DNA of 64,000 bases. Source: Lewinellaceae bacterium. GTDB lineage: Bacteria > Bacteroidota > Bacteroidia > Chitinophagales > Saprospiraceae. Positions 18,222 through 26,334 of the stretch are shown here, piece by piece (the stretch's first letter is position 1; the number at the start of each line of letters is the position of its first letter). Location of the stretch: the NCBI GenBank assembly GCA_020636225.1, contig JACJYI010000009.1, positions 92,114-156,113 of the forward strand, given 5' to 3'. The notes below the pieces were generated by a model. It did no database searches. It was not told where the DNA came from and was given only the letters and a program-made list of their open reading frames with translations. A program made the translations under genes and the position numbers.

Positions 18222-20015
18222 TCAGTCCCGGGCGATCATTTCATTGGGCTGTTCGACGACCGGCAGGCGGTCATCCTGCTGACACTCCCAGAAGATCCTG
18301 GCTGTGCACTGTTCGCAACGAGCAGGGTCCAGTAGAGGATAAATAGCGGCCAGGGCCTGCTTCTTCGTGGAAAAGAAATGGTCCGTCCCGATCTGCTCCT
18401 TGATCCCCGACCGGAACAGTATATCCTGGGCCACGATCTTCATGCCGGTAATATAAAGGTCGCCTCCGCGGCTCCTCAGCCGCTCGGATTCGTGGAGCAG
18501 CCACTCTGCTCCGGCGAGGTCCACAAAGTTGATCCCGTCGGCGAGGAGCAGGACCCGATGGGTCCCTTCATCCCGCAAGGCCTCAAAAAACCCTTCAATA
18601 TGGTCGATGGCACCATAGAAGAGGGATCCATCAATTCGCACCACCTTGAGTTGCGGACATTGGGCAATATGGTCCTGGCGCTCAGTATTGAGAAAGTGAT
18701 GGCGCACATCCTTCTGGTCCGGCGCCATGATGGCGATATGTGGCTTGGAGGTACGACGCAGGTAAAAGAACAGGGAAAGGAATATCCCGATATAGATGGC
18801 GAATTCCAGTTCGAAGAACAGGGTGGCCAGGAAGGTGGCGATCAATACGGTCGCCTCACTGCCACTGGCCCGGATGACCTTTTTGATCTCCTGGAAGTTG
18901 ATCAGGTTATAGGCCACGATCAGGATCACCCCGCCCATGGCGGCAATGGGCAGATAGGCGCTGAGGGGGGCAATGAACAACACAATCAGGATCAGCATCA
19001 GGGAGGCGAACACCGCCGCCAGCGGGGTCTTGGCCCCGGCATCAAAATTCACGCCTGAGCGGGTAAAGGAACCGCTGCCCGGGTAGCAGGAAAAGAAACT
19101 GCCGACGATATACGCCAGGCCTTGTCCGATAAACTCCTGGTTGCTGTCCAGGCGTTGCTGGGAGCGCAGGGCGATAGATCGACCAATGGCGGTGGCTTCG
19201 ATCAGTCCCAACAGGGCAATGGCAAAGCCACTGCTGCCCAGTTTGGTGATGTTAGCCAGGGTGAGATCCGGCACCCGGAATGGTGGCAAATGCGCAGGCA
19301 TCTGCCCCACCAGGGGAATCCCCTTGTCGGCAGCCCCCAGGAAATAGGTCACCACGCTGGCGACCACCATGCCCGTGAGAAAGGGAGGAACTTTCTTTAC
19401 CCAGCGCTTCAACACCAGGGCGATCACCATGGTCAATCCGGCCACCAGGAGGATCCAGGGATTGATCAGGGTAAAATGTGTGATGATATACCCGACCGTA
19501 TCATGAAACGCCAGCCCGTTGGGCATTTTCAAGCCCAGCACATGCTTGAGCTGACTGATGCCAATCAGCAGGGCCGCACCGGCCGTAAACCCGACCACCA
19601 CACTACTGGACACAAAATTGACCAGGGTACCAAACCGGGCCAGCCCCATCAACAGCCGGAACGACCCGGCGATAAAGGCCAGTACAATGGCCAGGTTGAC
19701 ATACTCCATAGTACCCGGCTCGGCCAGGACGGACAGTGTGGCAAAAACGATCAGGGAGATCGTCGTCGTCGGACCCGAGATCAAATGCCAGGAGGAGCCA
19801 AACAGGGCCGCGATGATCGGCGGGATCATCGCGGTATACAGACCATAGATCGGCGGCAGGCCTGCGATCATCGCAAATGCCACACCTTGCGGCAAGACAA
19901 TGATGGCACCGGTCATGGCTGCCAGAACATCAGACTTCAGCGTCCGTGTGGTGACCATGGGCCACCATTGGAGAAAAGGAAACAACTTCGGCCAAATGCC
20001 TGCCGGTACATTCAT
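18222..20015 (-). CDS. SulP-family anion transporter with STAS domain
   Basis: 597 residues. The membrane part (~20-440) has the SulP landmarks LPQGVAFAMIAGLPPIYGLY (~41-60), FGSSWHLISGPTTTISL (~72-88) and GQGLAYIVGSFFSCYPGSGSFTRS. A STAS domain follows at ~455-560. The unusual tail has a cysteine cluster, CEQCTARIFWEC (about residues 570-581). SulP proteins move sulfate, bicarbonate or other anions. Here it lies 17 bp after the sulfite-oxidising molybdoenzyme gene, so sulfate export or exchange is likely. The tail could bind a metal or sense redox state; that is inference. Confidence 0.88.
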   Translation of the reverse strand: MNVPAGIWPKLFPFLQWWPMVTTRTLKSDVLAAMTGAIIVLPQGVAFAMIAGLPPIYGLYTAMIPPIIAALFGSSWHLISGPTTTISLIVFATLSVLAEPGTMEYVNLAIVLAFIAGSFRLLMGLARFGTLVNFVSSSVVVGFTAGAALLIGISQLKHVLGLKMPNGLAFHDTVGYIITHFTLINPWILLVAGLTMVIALVLKRWVKKVPPFLTGMVVASVVTYFLGAADKGIPLVGQMPAHLPPFRVPDLTLANITKLGSSGFAIALLGLIEATAIGRSIALRSQQRLDSNQEFIGQGLAYIVGSFFSCYPGSGSFTRSGVNFDAGAKTPLAAVFASLMLILIVLFIAPLSAYLPIAAMGGVILIVAYNLINFQEIKKVIRASGSEATVLIATFLATLFFELEFAIYIGIFLSLFFYLRRTSKPHIAIMAPDQKDVRHHFLNTERQDHIAQCPQLKVVRIDGSLFYGAIDHIEGFFEALRDEGTHRVLLLADGINFVDLAGAEWLLHESERLRSRGGDLYITGMKIVAQDILFRSGIKEQIGTDHFFSTKKQALAAIYPLLDPARCEQCTARIFWECQQDDRLPVVEQPNEMIARD

Positions 20016-20032
20016 ATGGTGAACACAATCTT

Positions 20033-22927
20033 TTATTGACCCACGCCTTCTTTTAATGAGCCATTTTCATTCACATTGTCGAGGTAGTACAATTCATCCA
20101 CCGGACGAAGGGCTCGCTTGAACCACAACGGGCGGCGCAGTCCACCCGGACCGGGAGCCGGTCGGGTCATCTTCAGCCATTCCCGATACACCTCCATCGA
20201 CTTGTTGGTATCCACAAAGATATCGCCATAGGCATCCTCCGGTCCGGCCTTCTCGATCCGCACCCGCTGGTGCCAGCAGTGCATCCCGGATATCGGATCC
20301 GGATGGACAGGGAAGGTGATGTTCTGGTGTACCCCGCCATCACTCCAGAAGATCCGGCTCGAATCCTTGTCGGCACTGGCAAACGGCTTGATGCCACTGA
20401 TGGTGGACATCTTCCAGCCACCCTGGCCATCGTTCTTGATGGCAACGGTATTCGTTGCCCAGCGGTTGCCGATCTTGTCCTCCGGACGACGCCAGCGACC
20501 CAGGTGATGGGAGCAGGCCACGACACCGGGCTTCATGCCCTCGGTCACCCAGACCTTGTCGACAAAGTAGCCGATATCCGTATTCATCTTGACCAGGTCA
20601 CCGGTCTTCAGCCCAAACTTCTGCGCATCCTGCGGATGCATCCACACGGGGTTCCGGTTGGAGATCTCGTAGAGCCATTTGGCATTTCCCGACCGGGAGT
20701 GGATCAATGTGGGCAGGCGGAAGGTCGGTACCAGCACATATTCGCCCTTGCTCTTGTCCAGTGTCTCGGGATGGATGTGGCTCTTGACATAGGTCGGCAG
20801 CGCATATTCCGGCCAGCCCCAGTCGATCATGGTCTTGGAGAAGAACTCATTCTTCCTGGATGGCGTGGGGAATCCTTCCACTGCCTTGCCCTTGACCATG
20901 ATGCCCACCGGCTTGCCACCCTTGGTGATGACCTGGGTCTTCGGATCCACGACCGATCCTTCCAGTACCTCCGGCTTCACTTCGTTGAGGTTCTGGTGAT
21001 AGCAATGCGGTTCGATCTCGAAGGCCCCGTACTTCTTCATGTAGTCCAGCGGATTCATGCCCTGCTTCTGCGCAGCTTCCGGCAGGCCGGGCACGCGCTC
21101 GAAGATGTACTGGTAATACTCGTCGATGGTCACTTTTTCCCCAGGGCGGTAGGGCGAAATGAAATGCTGCTTGATGCCCAGGCTACCATCGGGGTCGATG
21201 CGCCAACTGAGCTCGATCCAGAATTCATCTTCTTCCCATACCTCACCCGGATTCGCTTCATAGGTAAAGGTCACCGGTTTCCCGTTGCGACGGGCAGCTT
21301 CACGCAGAACCGGCTGACGGAAGGCGATCCACTTGCCTGAATGGGTCTCATAACTGTTGATGTCATGACGCTCACTGGCCAGGCCCATGGGGAGGACATA
21401 GTCGGCAAAGAAGGCCGTCTCACTCCAGGTCGGGGTCAGCGCGGCATGCAGGCCAAACTTCGACTCGTCACTGAAGGCCTCGATCCAAGAGAAGCCGTCG
21501 GGATAGGTCCAGACGGGGTTGAACACCCGGCTGAAATACACGTCCATCTTTCCACGCCCTTCCTTGAGGAAGTGCGGCAGCAGGAAGCTCATCTCGAAGA
21601 AGGCCAGGGGGTATTCATTGGGGAAGTGCAATTCATTCCAGAACTTCTGTGCCGGTGGCTTGGCAAAGAAGCTCGGCTTGAACTTGTTCCACTCGCTGGG
21701 CATGGTCCCGCCCTTGGTCCCCACGCTGCCGGTCAGGACATTAAGGAAGTGCAGGGTGCGGGCTACGGCCCATCCGCCCAGATTGCCTGAACCGGCACTG
21801 CGCCAGTTGTGGGTGGCAAACTGTTCACCCGCTTCGCCGATCAGGCGGGCGGTTTCCCGGATCATTTCCGGGCGCACGCCACTTTCCTCGTAGGCGTATT
21901 CGGGGGTGTACTCCGCATAGGTCTCTTTCAGCTTCTCGATATAGTTCTCAAAGGTCACCGGCACGCCCGGATGCATGTGCTCGAGATATTCCTGCCAGTT
22001 GACCCAATTCTCCATATAGGCCCGGTTGTACAGACCTTCATCGAGGATGATCTTGGCCATGGCCAGGAGGACGGCCGCTTCCGAACCCGGATAGGACGGC
22101 ATCCAGTAGTCGCTCATGCTGGCCGTGTTCGACAGACGGGGGTCCATCACCATCAGCTTGGCGCCCTTCATCTTGGCCTCGATGATCCGCTGGGCATGGG
22201 GGTTGAAATAGTGCCCGCTCTCCAGGTGAGCGGAGATCAGGAGAATGACCTTGGCGTTGGTGTGGTCCGGACTGGGGCGATCGTACCCGTACCAGATGGC
22301 ATAGCCAAAGCGTGCCCCGGAGGAACAGATATTGGTATGGCTGTTGTGTCCATCCACGTTCCAGGCCTGCAGGATGCGATCCATATACCCCTCGTGACCG
22401 GGACGGCCGACGTGGTAGGCGATCTCGTTGTTGCGTCCCTCCTGCAAGGCCTTGCGGATCCGTCCGGCAATATCATCCAGCACCGAATCCCAGCTCACCC
22501 GCTCCCATTCACCGGAGCCGCGCTTCCCTTTCCGCTTCAGGGGATAGAGGATGCGATCCGGGTCGGTGATCTGGTTGATGGTGGCCGGACCCTTGGCGCA
22601 GTTGCGTCCGCGACTGGCCGGATGGTAGGGGTTGCCTTCAAACTTGCGTACCTGTCCCGTCTCCTTGTCAATGAATGCTGTCAGTCCGCAGGCACTCTCG
22701 CAGTTGAAACAGGTGGTGGGCACGATCTGATAGTGCTTCTTTTCCCTTCGAGGATGGGCCTTGGCCTCATACTCCACCCAATCATCCCATTGTTCCGGCG
22801 GGGGAAAGTTGGTCAGATCGGTGGTCTGGGTCAGGTGAGGCAGATCGAGGTCCCGGTCCTTGTGGAGGTTGGGAATGATGCCGATCGATTCGGCGATCCG
22901 TTCGATGAATCCAGGTTTCTTTGTCAT
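20033..22927 (-). CDS. soeA: Cytoplasmic molybdopterin oxidoreductase, SoeA-type sulfite dehydrogenase
   Basis: 964 residues, the size of SoeA. The N-terminal [4Fe-4S] site is CFNCESACG (~74) with a fourth Cys in GRNCAKGP (~108), followed by the molybdopterin guanine dinucleotide domains of the DMSO reductase superfamily and a C-terminal domain with GVVACSHHLGRWRRP (~818). There is no twin-arginine signal, which fits the cytoplasmic SoeABC sulfite-oxidising enzymes and not periplasmic thiosulfate or tetrathionate reductases. It oxidises sulfite to sulfate and passes electrons to the fused ferredoxin/anchor encoded 14 bp upstream. A polysulfide-reductase-like activity is the main alternative. 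Confidence 0.8.
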   Translation of the reverse strand: MTKKPGFIERIAESIGIIPNLHKDRDLDLPHLTQTTDLTNFPPPEQWDDWVEYEAKAHPRREKKHYQIVPTTCFNCESACGLTAFIDKETGQVRKFEGNPYHPASRGRNCAKGPATINQITDPDRILYPLKRKGKRGSGEWERVSWDSVLDDIAGRIRKALQEGRNNEIAYHVGRPGHEGYMDRILQAWNVDGHNSHTNICSSGARFGYAIWYGYDRPSPDHTNAKVILLISAHLESGHYFNPHAQRIIEAKMKGAKLMVMDPRLSNTASMSDYWMPSYPGSEAAVLLAMAKIILDEGLYNRAYMENWVNWQEYLEHMHPGVPVTFENYIEKLKETYAEYTPEYAYEESGVRPEMIRETARLIGEAGEQFATHNWRSAGSGNLGGWAVARTLHFLNVLTGSVGTKGGTMPSEWNKFKPSFFAKPPAQKFWNELHFPNEYPLAFFEMSFLLPHFLKEGRGKMDVYFSRVFNPVWTYPDGFSWIEAFSDESKFGLHAALTPTWSETAFFADYVLPMGLASERHDINSYETHSGKWIAFRQPVLREAARRNGKPVTFTYEANPGEVWEEDEFWIELSWRIDPDGSLGIKQHFISPYRPGEKVTIDEYYQYIFERVPGLPEAAQKQGMNPLDYMKKYGAFEIEPHCYHQNLNEVKPEVLEGSVVDPKTQVITKGGKPVGIMVKGKAVEGFPTPSRKNEFFSKTMIDWGWPEYALPTYVKSHIHPETLDKSKGEYVLVPTFRLPTLIHSRSGNAKWLYEISNRNPVWMHPQDAQKFGLKTGDLVKMNTDIGYFVDKVWVTEGMKPGVVACSHHLGRWRRPEDKIGNRWATNTVAIKNDGQGGWKMSTISGIKPFASADKDSSRIFWSDGGVHQNITFPVHPDPISGMHCWHQRVRIEKAGPEDAYGDIFVDTNKSMEVYREWLKMTRPAPGPGGLRRPLWFKRALRPVDELYYLDNVNENGSLKEGVGQ

Positions 22928-22941
22928 AGCCTGTGATCGGT

Positions 22942-24564
22942 TTAGCTGAGAGAAATGCGCTGTGGCGCTTCCACCCAGATGTGTTCAGTGATATAGATAC
23001 CGGCCAGGATCATCAGGGCCGCGGCGGCCATCATCACGGGTGAGCCACCCGAGACGAACAGCAGGGCCAACGGGATCAGATTGCCGATCAGGACGGTGCC
23101 CAACCAGAAGCGATTGCGGTACACGCCCCGCACGATCATGTCCACCACCCGATGGGTGTCGTGGGTAGGATGCGGCGTGGCCAGTTCGGAGACCAGGATG
23201 GCCAGGTTGGCGCCCAGGCTGACCATCAGGAAGGTATTGAGGAATTGGGTCCATCCTGCTTCCGCACCGGTGATCAGGTTGACCAGGGCAAATGCGGAGC
23301 CACCCGCCATCAGGCTGTGGACCAGCATGTGCAGGGCCAGGGTGGGGCTCTGCCAGAAATCGCGCCCCTTGGCCTGGGCAAAGAGGAAAGCGGTGTACAC
23401 GGCCACCAGGACAGCGAAAGCCGCCGTCAGCCATTGGACCAATGCCATGGTCTGCCCCAGATAGAGCAGGACCAGCGACAGGGCCATCAGGCCACCGAAC
23501 ACCGTGATGGCATACCCCCCTCGTGGTAGCCAGGATTTCCATTGCGGACGGAGCAGGACATAGACAAATCGTGTCGGCTGGTCCAGATCCTTGACCAGCA
23601 GGGCCCCTGTAGCGGCCAGGAAGAAGATGCCCAGCCCGAGTGACCAGTACTGGCCTTCCAGGTTGGGGCCCATGGCCCCCATCAACCAGGCAACAAAGGG
23701 CACCAGGATGGCTCCTGTGGCAATGGCCTTGGTCCAGACATAGCCGGACACTTCCCATCCCCAGAGGATGCCCTTGTTTGGAGTGTCGTACACCCGGCGC
23801 GGGGTTTTCCCGATCAGCAGGTCGACAGAGCGAGCCTTGCCATTGGCGGTCACTTCATCTGCAGTCGTGGATTGGCCGTTCACCTCCATCAGGGCAGAGA
23901 CCACATCCGGGTTGGAGAAGGCCATCTTCTCCGCTGCCTTGGCAAAGTGGCCTACACCGCCTTCCTGGCGACCCCAGAGGGTATCCTGGGGACGAGTGGT
24001 CAGCGACGGGTTCAGGGAAGCGTCGTCCGCATCGATATAGAAGAGGTTGGGAACGGTTCCCTTTTCCGGCTTGCGCACCTTGACCTGCTGGGTGCCCAGC
24101 AGGATCGCGATCTCCGACTCGGGATTGTCCATGTCACCGGAAATGATGGCATGCTCGGGACAGACATTCACGCAGGCCGGTTCCAGGCCGATATCCACCC
24201 GATGTGCACAGTAGTTGCACTTGGCGGCGGTATGGGTTTCGGGATCGATATAGAGGGCGTCATAGGGACAGGCCTGCATGCACGACTTGCACGCGATGCA
24301 ACGTTCCTTGTCAAAATCCACGATGCCGTCTTCGCGTATATACAGGGCCTCCACCGGACAAATGTCCACGCACGGTGCATCTGTACAATGGTTGCAGCGC
24401 ATCACGGAGAACAAGCGGCGGGTATGGGGGAACTCCCCTTTCTCCACCTGTTTGACCCAGGTGCGATTCACGCCGACCGGCACATCGTGTTCCGATTTGC
24501 AGGCGGTGGTGCAGGCATGACAACCAATACACTTTCGGTTGTCAATGATAAAACCGTATTTCAT
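22942..24564 (-). CDS. Fused SoeB-SoeC: four-cluster ferredoxin plus membrane anchor
   Basis: 540 residues from the ATG at 24564 (MKYGFIIDNRKCIGCH); a longer reading adds 21 poorly matching residues. The first ~190 residues hold four [4Fe-4S] cysteine groups (CIGCHACTTAC, CNHCTDAPCVDIC, CIACKSCMQACP, CNYCAHR..CVNVCP), as in the electron-transfer subunits of DMSO reductase-type enzymes. A linker of ~100 residues leads to 8-9 membrane helices of the NrfD/DmsC type (~290-525). Normally these are two genes, soeB and soeC. The fused protein should carry electrons from SoeA into the quinone pool. Confidence 0.85.
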   Translation of the reverse strand: MKYGFIIDNRKCIGCHACTTACKSEHDVPVGVNRTWVKQVEKGEFPHTRRLFSVMRCNHCTDAPCVDICPVEALYIREDGIVDFDKERCIACKSCMQACPYDALYIDPETHTAAKCNYCAHRVDIGLEPACVNVCPEHAIISGDMDNPESEIAILLGTQQVKVRKPEKGTVPNLFYIDADDASLNPSLTTRPQDTLWGRQEGGVGHFAKAAEKMAFSNPDVVSALMEVNGQSTTADEVTANGKARSVDLLIGKTPRRVYDTPNKGILWGWEVSGYVWTKAIATGAILVPFVAWLMGAMGPNLEGQYWSLGLGIFFLAATGALLVKDLDQPTRFVYVLLRPQWKSWLPRGGYAITVFGGLMALSLVLLYLGQTMALVQWLTAAFAVLVAVYTAFLFAQAKGRDFWQSPTLALHMLVHSLMAGGSAFALVNLITGAEAGWTQFLNTFLMVSLGANLAILVSELATPHPTHDTHRVVDMIVRGVYRNRFWLGTVLIGNLIPLALLFVSGGSPVMMAAAALMILAGIYITEHIWVEAPQRISLS

Positions 24565-24588
24565 AGTACACGTTTTCTCTGGCCAAAT

Positions 24589-24625
24589 GAATATTCCGAC
24601 CCCGACCTCCGGGGCCAGAATATTC
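24589..24625 (-). promoter_or_regulatory. Hairpin between the second CstB-like gene and the soe genes
   Basis: GAATATTC at both ends (24589-24596, 24618-24625) encloses a CCCCG/CGGGG inner stem. It sits in the 101-bp gap between the CstB-like stop and the ferredoxin-anchor start. There is no T tract, so it is more likely an mRNA processing or stability element than a terminator. Confidence 0.5.
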
Positions 24626-24665
24626 AACCACTATCATCGATTCACCAGCGGACGTTTCCGGCCGG

Positions 24666-26093
24666 TTATGCTTTTTCCTTTGCCAGGGTGCTCGGACAAA
24701 CATAGTCCGTCAGCGGTATACCAGCAGCTGCAAAATCATCAATACTGCCAATGACATTGATCAGCTTGTCAAAGCCCCTTGCCTTCAGGATGGATGCAGC
24801 AATGGTGGAGCGGTATCCGGTCCGGCAATGGAGGTAATACTCCTGGTCGCGGGCGATCTCCTCCATCTGCAGGTTGAGGAAGTCCAGGGGAAGTGACTTG
24901 GCCTTGTCCACATGTTCGCCGGCAAATTCTCCGGGCTTGCGGACATCCAGGACCTTGCTGGCCTCCCCGGCCAGATAGCGCTTGGCAAACTCGGCAGTAT
25001 CGATGCTGGTCACCATATCGACTTCCTTGCCGGCTGCTTTCCAGGCGGGGAATCCGCCCTTCAGATACCCAATGGCATTGTCGTAGCCCACCCGGGCCAG
25101 ACGCATGACCGTTTCTTCTTCCCGGCCTTCCGGAGCCACGATCAGGATCTCCTGCTTCAGATCGGGGATCAGGGCACCCACCCATGGGGCAAATCCACCG
25201 TCAATACCAATGAAGATGGCGTTAGGGATGAATCCCTCAACGAACACGTCATTATCGCGCACATCGAGGATCAGGGCACCGGTCGAATTGGCCACCTCTT
25301 CAAATGCATTCGGGTCCAGCGGATGGGCTCCACGCTCCATGACCACGTCGATGCTCTCGTAGCCCTTCTTGTTCATCGCGGCGTTCTTGGCAAAGTACTG
25401 CGGTGGAGCCATCAGGCCCGTGGTCACCTCCGTGATGAACTCTTGCTTGGTCATGTCCGCGCGGAGGGCGTAGTTGGTGCGCTTCTGGTTGCCGAGGGTA
25501 TCCCAGGTCTCCGAGCTCATGTTCTTGCCACAAGCCGATCCGGCACCGTGTGCCGGGTAGACGATCACGTCATCCGGCAAGGTCATGACCTTGTTGCGCA
25601 GGGAGTCGAACAACCATCCGGCCAGGTCGTCCTGGGTCAGTCCGGTGGCCTTCTGGGCCAGGTCAGGCCGGCCCACATCACCAATGAACAGCGTGTCGCC
25701 ACTGAACAGGGCGTTGGGCTTGCCATCCTCATCGCGAAGCAGGTAACACGTACTCTCTGGCGTATGACCTGGCGTGTGAAGTACTTCGATGGTCACCTTG
25801 CCGATCTGAAATTTCTCTCCGTCGGTCGCTTCATGCTTCTCGAAATCTGTCTTGGCCGTAGGACCATAGACGATGGTTGCTCCCGATTTGCGGGCCAGGT
25901 CGATGTGACCGGAAACAAAGTCAGCGTGGAAATGCGTCTCGAAAATATATTTAATGGTGGCATTGTCCTGATGGGCACGTTCCAGGTAAGGCGCCGTTTC
26001 CCGAAGCGGATCGATGATGGCGGCCTCGCCAGCGCTTTCGATGTAATAGGCGCCTTGTGCCAGACAGCCGGTATAGATTTGTTCGATCTTCAT
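24666..26093 (-). CDS. Second CstB-like persulfide dioxygenase/rhodanese protein
   Basis: 475 residues from the ATG at 26093 (MKIEQIYTGC), chosen because it aligns with the start of the copy at 18095. Same three modules: metallo-beta-lactamase domain with THFHADFVSGH, HTPGHT, FSGDTLFIGDVGRPDL and YPAHGAGSACG; a rhodanese domain with no active-site Cys (ILIVAPEGREE); and a C-terminal rhodanese with YYLHCRTGYRS. It heads the unit that continues to the soe genes and SulP, so sulfite it forms would pass straight to SoeA. It is preceded by a TAACTTTG box and a CRP/FNR-type operator. Confidence 0.88.
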   Translation of the reverse strand: MKIEQIYTGCLAQGAYYIESAGEAAIIDPLRETAPYLERAHQDNATIKYIFETHFHADFVSGHIDLARKSGATIVYGPTAKTDFEKHEATDGEKFQIGKVTIEVLHTPGHTPESTCYLLRDEDGKPNALFSGDTLFIGDVGRPDLAQKATGLTQDDLAGWLFDSLRNKVMTLPDDVIVYPAHGAGSACGKNMSSETWDTLGNQKRTNYALRADMTKQEFITEVTTGLMAPPQYFAKNAAMNKKGYESIDVVMERGAHPLDPNAFEEVANSTGALILDVRDNDVFVEGFIPNAIFIGIDGGFAPWVGALIPDLKQEILIVAPEGREEETVMRLARVGYDNAIGYLKGGFPAWKAAGKEVDMVTSIDTAEFAKRYLAGEASKVLDVRKPGEFAGEHVDKAKSLPLDFLNLQMEEIARDQEYYLHCRTGYRSTIAASILKARGFDKLINVIGSIDDFAAAGIPLTDYVCPSTLAKEKA

Positions 26094-26143
26094 AGCGGAA
26101 GCGTTTCGTTTAGATGTTGAATGGATCAAAGATGATTACCTCC

Positions 26144-26151
26144 CAAAGTTA
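26144..26151 (-). promoter_or_regulatory. -7 promoter box of the sulfur operon
   Basis: TAACTTTG on the minus strand is an exact match to the Bacteroidota -7 consensus TAnnTTTG. It lies 50 bp before the start codon of the second CstB-like gene. No good -33 TTG was seen, which fits a promoter that depends on an activator. Confidence 0.7.
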
Positions 26152-26172
26152 GGATGGAGCATCCATCGCATT

Positions 26173-26188
26173 TGTGACATATATCACT
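26173..26188 (-). promoter_or_regulatory. CRP/FNR-family operator upstream of the sulfur operon
   Basis: TGTGACATATATCACT matches TGTGA-N6-TCAC(A) at all but the last base. Its centre is 33 bp upstream of the centre of the -7 box, the same distance as at 18189-18204. Confidence 0.65.
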
Positions 26189-26334
26189 TTTGACCGATGC
26201 CTACAAGATAGGCATTTGACGCATGCCGGGAGAGATCCGGATCTACCCGGATCCGGATGAACCGGCTCCCTGACAGGCCTGGAGGATCGCCACTTCCTTC
26301 TCCTGCAGTCCGGCAGCCTGATTATCTTCATGGC

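Noticed and set aside
20270..21790. Long plus-strand frames opposite the molybdoenzyme
   Set aside because: Shadow frames of a GC-rich gene with strong conserved motifs on the minus strand.
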